From contig NZ_QNVV01000020.1 in the NCBI RefSeq assembly GCF_003384725.1, positions 1-64,000 on the forward strand: a stretch of DNA of 64,000 bases, in the 5' to 3' direction. Origin of the DNA: Chryseobacterium pennipullorum. Lineage in GTDB: Bacteria; Bacteroidota; Bacteroidia; Flavobacteriales; Weeksellaceae. Each line of letters opens with the position of its first letter. The stretch's first letter is position 1. This document shows, one piece after another, positions 51,319 through 60,300 of the stretch. A program made the position numbers and the translations under genes. The notes under the pieces are model-generated. The model was not told where the DNA came from. It did no database searches and saw only the letters and a list, made by a program, of their open reading frames with translations.

Positions 51319-52565
51319 GAGGTGGTCATTAGCGCTATGGCTTTCTCTTTTATTTTGGCGGCTTCCGCTTTGGGAAGGAAGTCTTCGTTGGACAAAAATA
51401 TAAAATCCATCTGATGGTTGTACGTACTTGTCACCAAAGTGTTTGAGTTCAACCAGGGAAATGCCACGGTTGGACTAAAGATAGTTTCTACACTGAAGTT
51501 TTTATAATCATTCGGTATGTTGATTCTGCCCATATTGGATAAGGTCACATCATGACCGCCGTTGCTGGATTTTAGCATGGAAATCATACGGTCAACAATC
51601 GGATGCATCTGTTCACCCATCCACAGTAGTTCGCGGGCTTCCATTTTTCCTATTTTCTGAACAAGGTCTTCTTTAATCTGCTTGGCATTGTTCAACAGAT
51701 CGGAACTTCCTTTTTTAATCGCAAGGTCAACCGTTGGAGCAAAAGCAAATAAATGATCTTCTTTGATTTCCGGAATAAAATGACGAACATCCACCGGACT
51801 GATTACTTTTCCTTTGGCGTCTTTCCCTTTCACTTCCTGGAATGCCTGCATGAAGGCCGAACAAAGCAAAGCATGTACAGAAACTCCATTGGCTTTACAT
51901 TTTTCAGCGATTTGGGTGGTGGTTGCCGGATCCAGTTTTTGGTGAAGAACATAATCTTGTCCAAGGTTTCTCTTTTTGCTTTTCTGTTGTAGCATAAAGA
52001 AGAACCTGGCAAAGGTCAGATAAAGTTTGGCTTTGAATTTTTTACTTTTTACGTTAAAGTTGGAAGGGAGAAATTCATCTACGGAAGTGAAAGGCTCGTA
52101 AGGTTCTAATTCTAAAGCTGGGTTGTCTAAAAGCTGAAGAAGTTCCTTCATTAAGGTCACTCCGGTGGTCCCGTCTGAAATGCAGTGCGGGATGGCCCAA
52201 AATACTTCAGAAACACCCTGTCCTCTTACCCATACTACACGGGCAAGCGGTGTTTTTTCTTCCTCAAATAAGATTTTCCATTCTTTTTGGGATTCTGCCA
52301 GCCAGTCCTGGTCTGTTTTTCTTTCTACGATGCGGAGTGGGATAGGAGCAATCTCTTTTTCTTCTATAAAAAAAGGATATTTCTCAGTTTTAGAGTCTAT
52401 AACCACTCTTAGTAATGCATGTTTCTGCTGGATTTTTTCCAGAGCAGTTTTAAAATTCTGCTCCGGAATTTCTCCTTTTATTTTGGCTGCAAATACACAG
52501 TTTACGGGCGTTTCGGGATCTACATACATGATCCTTTCCACCATCATTAGTTTTCTTTTGATCAT
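51315..52565 (-). CDS. PapA/condensation-type acyltransferase (second copy)
   Basis: 416 aa, opening MIKRKLMMVERIMYVDPETP. The condensation-like fold carries the active-site motif AIPHCISDGTTGVTLM around residue 125, i.e. HxxxDG, where PapA5, wax-ester synthases and condensation domains use HHxxxDG. The first His of the doublet is a Pro here, but the catalytic His is kept. It is similar throughout to the next gene (52562-53833), so the pair arose by duplication. It probably transfers an acyl group from a CoA or carrier protein to a hydroxyl of the glycolipid. The C-terminal part has SNMGRINIPNDYKNFSVETI. Confidence 0.82.
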   Translation of the reverse strand: MIKRKLMMVERIMYVDPETPVNCVFAAKIKGEIPEQNFKTALEKIQQKHALLRVVIDSKTEKYPFFIEEKEIAPIPLRIVERKTDQDWLAESQKEWKILFEEEKTPLARVVWVRGQGVSEVFWAIPHCISDGTTGVTLMKELLQLLDNPALELEPYEPFTSVDEFLPSNFNVKSKKFKAKLYLTFARFFFMLQQKSKKRNLGQDYVLHQKLDPATTTQIAEKCKANGVSVHALLCSAFMQAFQEVKGKDAKGKVISPVDVRHFIPEIKEDHLFAFAPTVDLAIKKGSSDLLNNAKQIKEDLVQKIGKMEARELLWMGEQMHPIVDRMISMLKSSNGGHDVTLSNMGRINIPNDYKNFSVETIFSPTVAFPWLNSNTLVTSTYNHQMDFIFLSNEDFLPKAEAAKIKEKAIALMTTS

Positions 52566-53833
52566 GATACAGCAATATATTCCAGTTGGGTTTTAATGAT
52601 TTTCATGACTTCATCACGGATAGCCAGAGCATCGGTATAAGGTAAATAGCCTTCACTTCCTACAAATGAAAAATCCATTTTTCCACGGTACGTAGAAACT
52701 ACCAGTGTAGTTGTGTTTCCCAGCGGACCAATCACGGACGGACTGAAAATAGTATCTACCGAAAATTCTTTATACTCATGAGGTATCTGAATGCGTCCCA
52801 GATTGGAAAACATACAATCATTAGAGGATTTTCCGTTCTTTAGAAGCTTGGTGAAATTATTCAACGCATCATGACCGGATTCCATCACCATCATGGTAAT
52901 ATAAGGGTCAAGCTTAGAAGTTTTACGTTCTACAGAAGCCTGCATCGCATGTAAATTCTCTATAAAGCTCAGCTTTTCATTGGCAGAAACTACGATCATC
53001 AATCCAAAAGCAAAAATGTGATCGTTTTTGATCTGGGTAGCAAAACGTCTGATATCTACAGGGCAGGAGACCTTATTGAAAGCTCCGGTTCCTTTTACTT
53101 TCTTGAAAGCCTGAAGCAAAGCAGCACTTAAGAACGTGTTCACGGTAGCCCCATTGGCTTTGCAATAGGAAATCAGCTGCTGGCTTACGGTTTCATCTAT
53201 TTTCCAACTGATTAAATAGTCATTTTGGCGGTCAATAGATTTTTTGCCGGTAGGAATAACCTTAATGGCTGTAGCCGCTAATCTTCCGATGAATCTGGCC
53301 TTTAATTTTTGCTTTCTGCTGTTTAAAATATTCGCCGGAACCACGTCCTCAATACCTAAAATGGGGCTTTCTATCCCGATATCAGCCTTTGGATTATCCA
53401 AAACCTTTAAAAACTCATAGAGAAAAGCCATTGCAGAACCACCATCGCATAAACAATGGTGGAACGCAAAAAGCATCTCAGAAACGTCTTCCCCCTTGAT
53501 CCAGACAAACCGGATAAGAGGTAATTTTTTAGGATCGAATAAAGTATTCCATTCCCTTCTGGATTCTTCCTGCCACTGATCTTCTCCTTGTCTGACAATA
53601 ATACGTACCGGAATGGAGATCGGGTTTTCAGGAACATCAAACCAGGGGATATTTTTATCATCGTGAGCAATAAGCGCTCTTAACCACGGATGTTTTTGCT
53701 GGATCTGAGCCAAAGCCTGCTGGATATCCTTTAATGCAAAGGTACCTCTGAGTCTGAAAGGAATCACCGCATTAAACGGTTCTGTTCCGTCTCCCAGTAA
53801 CATTCGTTCGCCAAATAACAATCTTCTTTTCAT
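52562..53833 (-). CDS. PapA/condensation-type acyltransferase (first copy)
   Basis: 423 aa. It has the complete motif FAFHHCLCDGGSAMAFLYEF near residue 127 (HHxxxDG) and, later, FSNLGRIQIPHEYKEFSVDT, which aligns with the second copy. The general build is that of phthiotriol-type polyketide acyltransferases and chloramphenicol-acetyltransferase-fold condensation enzymes. It overlaps the next acyltransferase gene by 4 bp and lies 3 bp after the glycosyltransferase gene, so all are cotranslated. Two acyltransferases in a row suggest two acylations of the same product. The acyl donor is unknown. Confidence 0.82.
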   Translation of the reverse strand: MKRRLLFGERMLLGDGTEPFNAVIPFRLRGTFALKDIQQALAQIQQKHPWLRALIAHDDKNIPWFDVPENPISIPVRIIVRQGEDQWQEESRREWNTLFDPKKLPLIRFVWIKGEDVSEMLFAFHHCLCDGGSAMAFLYEFLKVLDNPKADIGIESPILGIEDVVPANILNSRKQKLKARFIGRLAATAIKVIPTGKKSIDRQNDYLISWKIDETVSQQLISYCKANGATVNTFLSAALLQAFKKVKGTGAFNKVSCPVDIRRFATQIKNDHIFAFGLMIVVSANEKLSFIENLHAMQASVERKTSKLDPYITMMVMESGHDALNNFTKLLKNGKSSNDCMFSNLGRIQIPHEYKEFSVDTIFSPSVIGPLGNTTTLVVSTYRGKMDFSFVGSEGYLPYTDALAIRDEVMKIIKTQLEYIAVS

Positions 53834-53836
53834 AAA

Positions 53837-56239
53837 TTATACGGAAGCTAATGTGGAATGTTCCTGTACAAAGTTTTCAAGCAATTCTACCGCTTTATCA
53901 TTACCTCCGGCAAGATTAAACGTATTTTGAACCTCCTGAGCAGCAGCTCTGTATTTAGGATTTTCCAGTAATTCAAAAACGGTTTCACAAAGAGCTTCTA
54001 CACGGAGTCTCTTGTATCGGATGCTGATTCCACAGCCCGCCTGCTCAATTAATTTCGCAATATGAAAATGGTCATAAGCAATAGGAGTGATTAACATCGG
54101 TAAACCATTACGGAAAGTATCATTTACGGTATTGAAACCACCGTGGCAAATGACCATATCCATCCTTTGCATCACTGCAGATTGAGGCACGAAGCTGTTC
54201 ACGATAAAGTTCTCCGGCCATTCTTCAAAAATTTCCGGTGGAGTAGCGGCAATCACCGTTACCGGCTGATTTTTAAATGCAGCGATGATCTTTTCAAAGA
54301 AAGCCTTTCTGATGTCTACCAACAACGTTCCCAATGATACGAAGATCTTTGGCGTGGTAGAAGCATTTAATTTATCCCAGTCAAATGGAGCATCGTTCGG
54401 ACGGCCTTTTACAGGGCCTACAAATTTCATGTGAGAGGGTACAGTATCAAAACCGGCAAAGGCTTGTGATGTAAATACCATATTCAGTTTATGTGAATGG
54501 ATGTAAATACCTTCCTCATGAATGCCTACTTCTTTTTGCAGGTCTTTGATGAGGTTTTGCTGCCACTCCCAGATTTTAGGAGCACTTTTTTCAGTATCTC
54601 CCATCACGTCCGGTGGAACAGGGGTGGTTGTTACGCAAGGAATATTATGTTTGTGAGCGAAAAGCGCACCTCCGAAAGTGATACAGTCGTTCACGATTAC
54701 ATCAGGCATCCAGCTTTCTGTTAATCGGGTTAATCCCGGCATCATCATTTTGGCGAAAGGAACATACGTTTCTTCCAGTGCTAATTTCATCACTTCAGGT
54801 CCTGAACATGCAGGTCCGTCATCCTGTCTTTTTAAAATACGGGCAATTTCTTCCTGATACGGAACAAGATCCTCTTCAGGATAGAAATAAGAACCACCTT
54901 CCGGAATATGTTTGCTGTCTAAAGGCGTAATTCCGAACCATTTTACTTCATGGCCACGGGCAATCAGACTGGCTCCCACACTTAATGTAGGGCTCACATG
55001 TCCGAAAAACGGCGGAACAACGAATAAAAATTTAGATGGTTTTTTTGGTTTGGAAGCCTTTATGATGGCTCCTTCCAATAAATTAGCTGCTGTAGATGCT
55101 CCTCCTGCTTCCATGAAAGATTGTCCTACTTTTTGAGCTGCCTCACGGTAGCCCGGGTTATTTAATATTTGTTGTACTGCCTCTCTCAGATGATTGGCTT
55201 TAAATCTGTTAAAATTAAGTCGTTCACCTGCTTCCGTACGCACCACACGTCCTGCAACGTGCGACTGGTCATACGCAATAGGAATTACGACCAAAGGAAT
55301 CCCGTTGGATAAGGTTTCGGAAACGGTATTGTGACCGCCATGACAAACCACCCCATCAAGATGAGGTAACAGATCCAGTTGAGGAACCTGCTGATATACC
55401 ATAAAGTTATCCGGCCATTGCTCGAAAAGCTGTGGGTCAGAAACTACAACAACGGTTAAATCTTCCTCTTTAAAAGCATCCACTACCTTTTGGAAGAATG
55501 CTTTTTTATGATCGTGATCGAAAGTAGTTCCGATACTTACTAAAATCTTTTTGTTGGTAGCACTTTTTAATCGGTCCCAATCGAATTCACAAGAGATACG
55601 ACGTTCGGTAAGAACGGGTCCCGTGAATTGATATTGAGGTTCCAGATCTTCCATTTCTCCAAAGAAATAATTCGAGGTTAAAACAAGGGTTAAAAGATCT
55701 GAAGTGGCCAGAGAACGTTCCTCATTGAAACCTAATTCTTTCTGGAGATCAATGATCTGATTGACTTCCCATTCGTGTACTTTTGGCAGCTCATTCATGA
55801 TTTTAATGGCAGCCGGAGCGGTAACGGAAGTTGCACAAGGAATTCCTAATGCTTTTGCTGCCACCGGAGCAGCAAATAATTGATGGTCACCGATGATTAA
55901 ATCGGGTTGATATGTCTTTAATAAAGCAACAATTCCATTATAGCAATGTCTGTTCAGCGGAATAAGAACTTCCTCGTAAAGGAACTTCACGCTGTCGATT
56001 CCGTACACTACTTTTTTGGAAATAATATCAAGATATTGTTCGCTTTCTTTTTTTTCTGCGTCGGTCTGATCGTATTGGATCAGTAATAATTTTCCGCCCT
56101 CTGGAAGTTTAGCCTCTAAAGTCGGGTCAAGGCTGATCCAGGCTACTTCGTGCCCTCTTTCCAACAGAGTAGCACCGATGCTTAGGGTAGGATTGATATG
56201 TCCTGTCAAGGGTGGAACTATAAATGCAAATTTAGCCAT
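53837..56239 (-). CDS. Tandem double glycosyltransferase (two GT1/MGT domains in one protein)
   Basis: 800 aa composed of two GT-B, UGT/MGT-type glycosyltransferase domains of about 400 residues each. Domain 1 (about 1-395) starts AKFAFIVPPLTGHINPTLSI and contains VVCHGGHNTVSETLSNGIPL. Domain 2 (about 400-800) starts SKFLFVVPPFFGHVSPTLSV and contains MVICHGGFNTVNDTFRNGLP. The HGG-N-T motifs are the nucleotide-sugar binding C-terminal signatures of the family. The two domains are clearly diverged, so each may use its own sugar. The usual length of a single enzyme is about 400 aa, so this is an intragenic duplication. It overlaps the hydrolase gene by 8 bp. Confidence 0.88.
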   Translation of the reverse strand: MAKFAFIVPPLTGHINPTLSIGATLLERGHEVAWISLDPTLEAKLPEGGKLLLIQYDQTDAEKKESEQYLDIISKKVVYGIDSVKFLYEEVLIPLNRHCYNGIVALLKTYQPDLIIGDHQLFAAPVAAKALGIPCATSVTAPAAIKIMNELPKVHEWEVNQIIDLQKELGFNEERSLATSDLLTLVLTSNYFFGEMEDLEPQYQFTGPVLTERRISCEFDWDRLKSATNKKILVSIGTTFDHDHKKAFFQKVVDAFKEEDLTVVVVSDPQLFEQWPDNFMVYQQVPQLDLLPHLDGVVCHGGHNTVSETLSNGIPLVVIPIAYDQSHVAGRVVRTEAGERLNFNRFKANHLREAVQQILNNPGYREAAQKVGQSFMEAGGASTAANLLEGAIIKASKPKKPSKFLFVVPPFFGHVSPTLSVGASLIARGHEVKWFGITPLDSKHIPEGGSYFYPEEDLVPYQEEIARILKRQDDGPACSGPEVMKLALEETYVPFAKMMMPGLTRLTESWMPDVIVNDCITFGGALFAHKHNIPCVTTTPVPPDVMGDTEKSAPKIWEWQQNLIKDLQKEVGIHEEGIYIHSHKLNMVFTSQAFAGFDTVPSHMKFVGPVKGRPNDAPFDWDKLNASTTPKIFVSLGTLLVDIRKAFFEKIIAAFKNQPVTVIAATPPEIFEEWPENFIVNSFVPQSAVMQRMDMVICHGGFNTVNDTFRNGLPMLITPIAYDHFHIAKLIEQAGCGISIRYKRLRVEALCETVFELLENPKYRAAAQEVQNTFNLAGGNDKAVELLENFVQEHSTLASV

Positions 56240-57014
56240 GGTTCTTCGTTAAAATATTAGATAAAAACTGAGCGATCGTCTCTGCGATGAGCTGAGGTTC
56301 CTGAATTGGAATATTGTGATCGCCGGAGATTAATTCAAGTTCGGATGAACCGATTTGAGACTGCAGCCACTCTCCTGTAGGTTTGCAGTTGGAATCAGCA
56401 CCATAAAGCAATAAAGTGGAAGCTTTCAATTGATTGAAATCGGCTTCACCAAGGAAATGTTTTTCCTTAATCATATCTGCTTTGATGCTGGTTTGATTAA
56501 ACAGAAACTCATACATACGATGGTTCTTTTCCATTTGTCTTTTGCCCATCTGCACTTTGGTAGTATCTGTAAAATTGGCTACATAATGCTCAAGGAATTC
56601 CTTGCTGTACTCATCAATGATGTTACGGGCTTTTTCGTCCTGAGGATCCGGAGCTTCCATCACAACCAGCTGATTAACGCGTTCAGGATATTTCAATGCT
56701 GTTTTCAAAGCAATAAGACCACCGAAGCTATAGCCTGTAAGATGTACTTTTTCCAGTTGAAGGTGATCTATTAAACCAATCAGATCGGATGACATGTTTT
56801 CAAGGTCGTACCCATCCAAAAAGCGTTCACTCATCCCGTGACTTTTCAGATCGTACATCACCACATGGAAATGTTTTGCCAGAATAGGGGCAATATTAAA
56901 ATAATAAATGGACAGGTTACTGAACATACCGTGGATTAAGACCACGGTTTGTTCGGCTCCCTTATTGAGTTCCTGTATATGAACTTGTTTATTATTGACA
57001 GTGATTATTGGCAT
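56232..57014 (-). CDS. Alpha/beta hydrolase
   Basis: 260 aa. The oxyanion-hole strand is VVLIHGMFSNLSIYY (about 24-38), the nucleophile elbow LTGYSFGGLIAL (Ser96), a candidate Asp in LLYGADSNCKP and the final His in SGDHNIPIQEPQ. It resembles thioesterases of lipid and polyketide operons. In this operon it follows the free ACP and precedes the glycosyltransferase, so release of the finished chain from a carrier protein is the likely role. Start and stop both overlap the neighbouring genes (10 and 8 bp). Confidence 0.82.
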   Translation of the reverse strand: MPIITVNNKQVHIQELNKGAEQTVVLIHGMFSNLSIYYFNIAPILAKHFHVVMYDLKSHGMSERFLDGYDLENMSSDLIGLIDHLQLEKVHLTGYSFGGLIALKTALKYPERVNQLVVMEAPDPQDEKARNIIDEYSKEFLEHYVANFTDTTKVQMGKRQMEKNHRMYEFLFNQTSIKADMIKEKHFLGEADFNQLKASTLLLYGADSNCKPTGEWLQSQIGSSELELISGDHNIPIQEPQLIAETIAQFLSNILTKNHG

Positions 57015-57304
57015 TCGTAGATATAATTGATGATCATACTAAGGTCAAGATTAATAAGCTGGTCAAGATCCATAGAAGATAACCAACCTGTAAAGTCGAT
57101 CTGATCGCCAAAATGCGCCTTGATCTTTTCAGAGAAAGAGACAATCTCGATGCTGTCCATTTCAAGATCTTTGGTGAATGAACTTTCCGGAGTAATGTCC
57201 ATCTCCTCTACAAATTCAGCACCTATCACTTCAGTAATAAAACCTTTTAATAAAGTAAAAAGTTCTTCGTGGTTCATTTTTAATGTTGCGTTTACAGTGT
57301 CCAT
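57005..57304 (-). CDS. Free-standing acyl carrier protein
   Basis: 99 aa, a helical carrier protein with the 4'-phosphopantetheine attachment motif LEMDSIEIVSFSEKIKAHFG (Ser51). The pattern DSIEIV is a slight variant of the DSL motif. It is distinct from housekeeping AcpP and is embedded in the operon with overlaps on both sides (13 bp with the megasynthase, 10 bp with the hydrolase). It probably carries an extender or the growing chain to the acyltransferases or the hydrolase. The PPTase domain encoded just upstream may activate it. Confidence 0.88.
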   Translation of the reverse strand: MDTVNATLKMNHEELFTLLKGFITEVIGAEFVEEMDITPESSFTKDLEMDSIEIVSFSEKIKAHFGDQIDFTGWLSSMDLDQLINLDLSMIINYIYECQ

Positions 57305-60300
57305 CCGATAATATAATTTTTATGTTTAATAGTTTTGATTTCAATGTTGTTGATCCACAAGTGATCATCTTTTATAAGTTCGACTTCGAAGGCTTTTGGA
57401 TTTCCTTTCAATCCGGTTCCTAAAAATTTTCCGTAGGCTTCTTTGGCTACCCAGAAACGGGTGGTCCATTCTGCCTGGTCTTTTCCTTTTAATAAGGCTA
57501 ATTCATGGTCTGTAAATACCAGGTCATAGAATCCTTCACTGCGTTCTTCCATGAGTTCCATATCGATTCCTACAGATTTGCCATATCTCGCAATCCCCAC
57601 AGCTTCTTTTCCTTTGTGAGCAAGTGAAATATGAATGTCTTCTGTGAAATCACTGATGAGGTAAGGTTTCCCCACTTCATCGGAACGGATCTCAAACGTG
57701 ATCGGGAAGCAGGCATGATTTTTTTTCTGACGAAGAAGGTTTCTCACGGCATCTTTTACTGCAACACGGCTTACCATCCAGTTTTTCTTCTTGTTGGGTA
57801 ACAATTGCTGATGATGCTGTTTTTCCGTCTGGTTGAAATATCTTTTCAGGATAAAATCCCATGAAGCTACTCTGGTATAAGCCTGGTGGAAGAAAAATAC
57901 TTCAGGAGCAATCTCTTCAGAAAGTCGGTTATGCAATGGCGACATGGAAACATTCCATAACGCGGCATCAATTTCCAGTCTTCTGTTCTGCCAGCCTGTG
58001 ATGGCACACCATACTTTTCCGTCTCTTTTCAGAACGATATTGGCAATGGCAAACTCATCGTTAAGCTCAGTCTGCATACAGGTACATTCAAAAATACCTT
58101 CCTGATCGTGCATGTCTCCGAAGAATTCAATATCTCTGATCTTTACCGGAAAGGCGATACGGTCTTTCACTAAGGTAAGTTGCAGCCAAAGTCCGAATAA
58201 CTGTCCGGCATTATCCAGTAGAGATCCTTTTCCGCCATTTCCTTTGATCTTTCCTATGATTCCTTTGGTTCCAACGGCTGATATTTCAGTAATTCCCTGG
58301 TATTGATCGCCATGGAACATGTGTGCATCATAAATTTCTTCAGGGGTTCTTTCAATCGGTAAAAGATCACCAACAGAAAGGTTGAATGTTGGAGTAGGAA
58401 CAGCTGAAGATTTTAAGATCACTTCAGCATTGGCGAAGTTCTCAATATCCAGATACGCATGGTTTTCGCCACGCCATTGTCCTTTCACGGTTTTCTCAAA
58501 AGGCTGGGCAACGTTCATCCATTGGAATACACTTACATTCATGATTTTATGAACCTGTGTTCCCGGGACTTCTGCTTCTGCAATTTCAGCAAGCTGCTCA
58601 AAGATCATGGTCATCGGGATTACCGGTTCCATATCCGCTACATGAGCCCATCCTTTTGGCTGTCTCAATAAGCTGTGGTCAATCAGGTATGGATGACTTT
58701 CCAGCGTTACGTACAGATCTTTTGTGAAAGTTGTACTTCTTGGTGCTTGTGGAGCAGCATATTGTGCTACAGGAGCAACCTGAGCAGGACGTGGAATGGT
58801 AATCTCCGGACGGTTCTGGAATAAAGTAAGAACTTCTTCCTGCATACGGATCATATCATTAACATTTTCCTGGAATGCCTGTACCAACGGGTGACCACTT
58901 TTGGCAGTTATGGCTGAAGCTGAGGCAGTGTATTGTTTTGGTGTTTCAAAGGCTTGAGCTAAGGCTTTTACTTCTTTAAAGTTTCGGATAATAGGGGAAC
59001 CTAATTCCAGTTTAATACCTTTTCCTGATGCTTTTTTTGATTGCTGCTGAAGTTCTAAAAAGTCAAGAGCAATGGTTTTCCCTTCTACGAATAACGAAGC
59101 AACAACACGTTGTAGCTGTGCCAATGCAGAACGGGCAGGAACACTGGAAGGAATGGTGCTGAATGCTTTTCCTTTCAAGGTATCATCAATAAATCCGATC
59201 AGACCACCAGTACCCACCTGAATGAATACTCTGGCGCCTTCTTCGTATAATTTATCCGTCAGTTCACGGAAACGAACAGGTTCAACCAAATGCTCGGCAC
59301 TCAGTTTTCTGATCGCTGCCTGATCTGCAGGATAAGGTTCTAAAGTCGTCGCAGACCATAACGGAATCTTTGTTTTCTGGAACTGTGCTTTTTCCATTCC
59401 GGCAAGGATTACATCCAGTTTATCAGCGATAAAAGGAGAGTGGAATCCAGATTGGAACGGCAGTACCTGATGGAAGATCTGTTTTGATTTTAATAACGGA
59501 ACCAATTCATCCAATGCGGCATTGCTACCACAAAGAATCACCTGATTAGGACAGTTATCGTTAGAAATATACAGGTCTGAAATTTCTGAAATAAAAGGCT
59601 GTACGACATCAATTCCGGCTCCGATGGCAATGAATTTGGAATCTTTTAATTCAAAAGTTTCCGGATTCAATACATCTATTAAAGCTTTTACAGAATTGGC
59701 TTCTGCTAACTCAGATGAATATCCTGCCAGCCATTCTCCTAAGCTGTGTCCTGCATTCATATCTGGGATAATTCCCAGTTTTTTCAATGAATTATCAAGG
59801 ATACTACAGGTATTGAAGATGTTTAAAGCATCGGTTAAAAGGCCTTCGCCTTCTGTTTCTATAGGCGCTGTTAATCCGAAATAACGACTTACACTTTCCA
59901 CTTCACCTTTTGCCAGACCATCCAAACCAGGGAATACAAAGGCTACTTTTCCGCCATCTTTTAATAATGGGGTAGAAGTGTACCAGATATCCTGTTTGTT
60001 TTTCCAGATCAGGTTTTTAGAAACAATTTTAAGTGCTTTTTCTATTCTTGCAGGAGTAGGATCAAATATCGCTACTCTGAAATCTCCTTCACCTAAAGTA
60101 GTATCGTTATTTTGTAATGCAGAAATCAATTCTGCATGCGTAGGTCTTGCCAATAGCAATACTTTGTCTTTTTTAGGCATATCATAGCCTTCAAGAACAA
60201 CGTGTGCATTGATTCCACCAAATCCGAAAGCGTTTACTGCTGCTACTTTTGGCAGTCCGGTTTTTGACCAGTTTTTAGCTTCCTGTACAGGCTCGAATCT

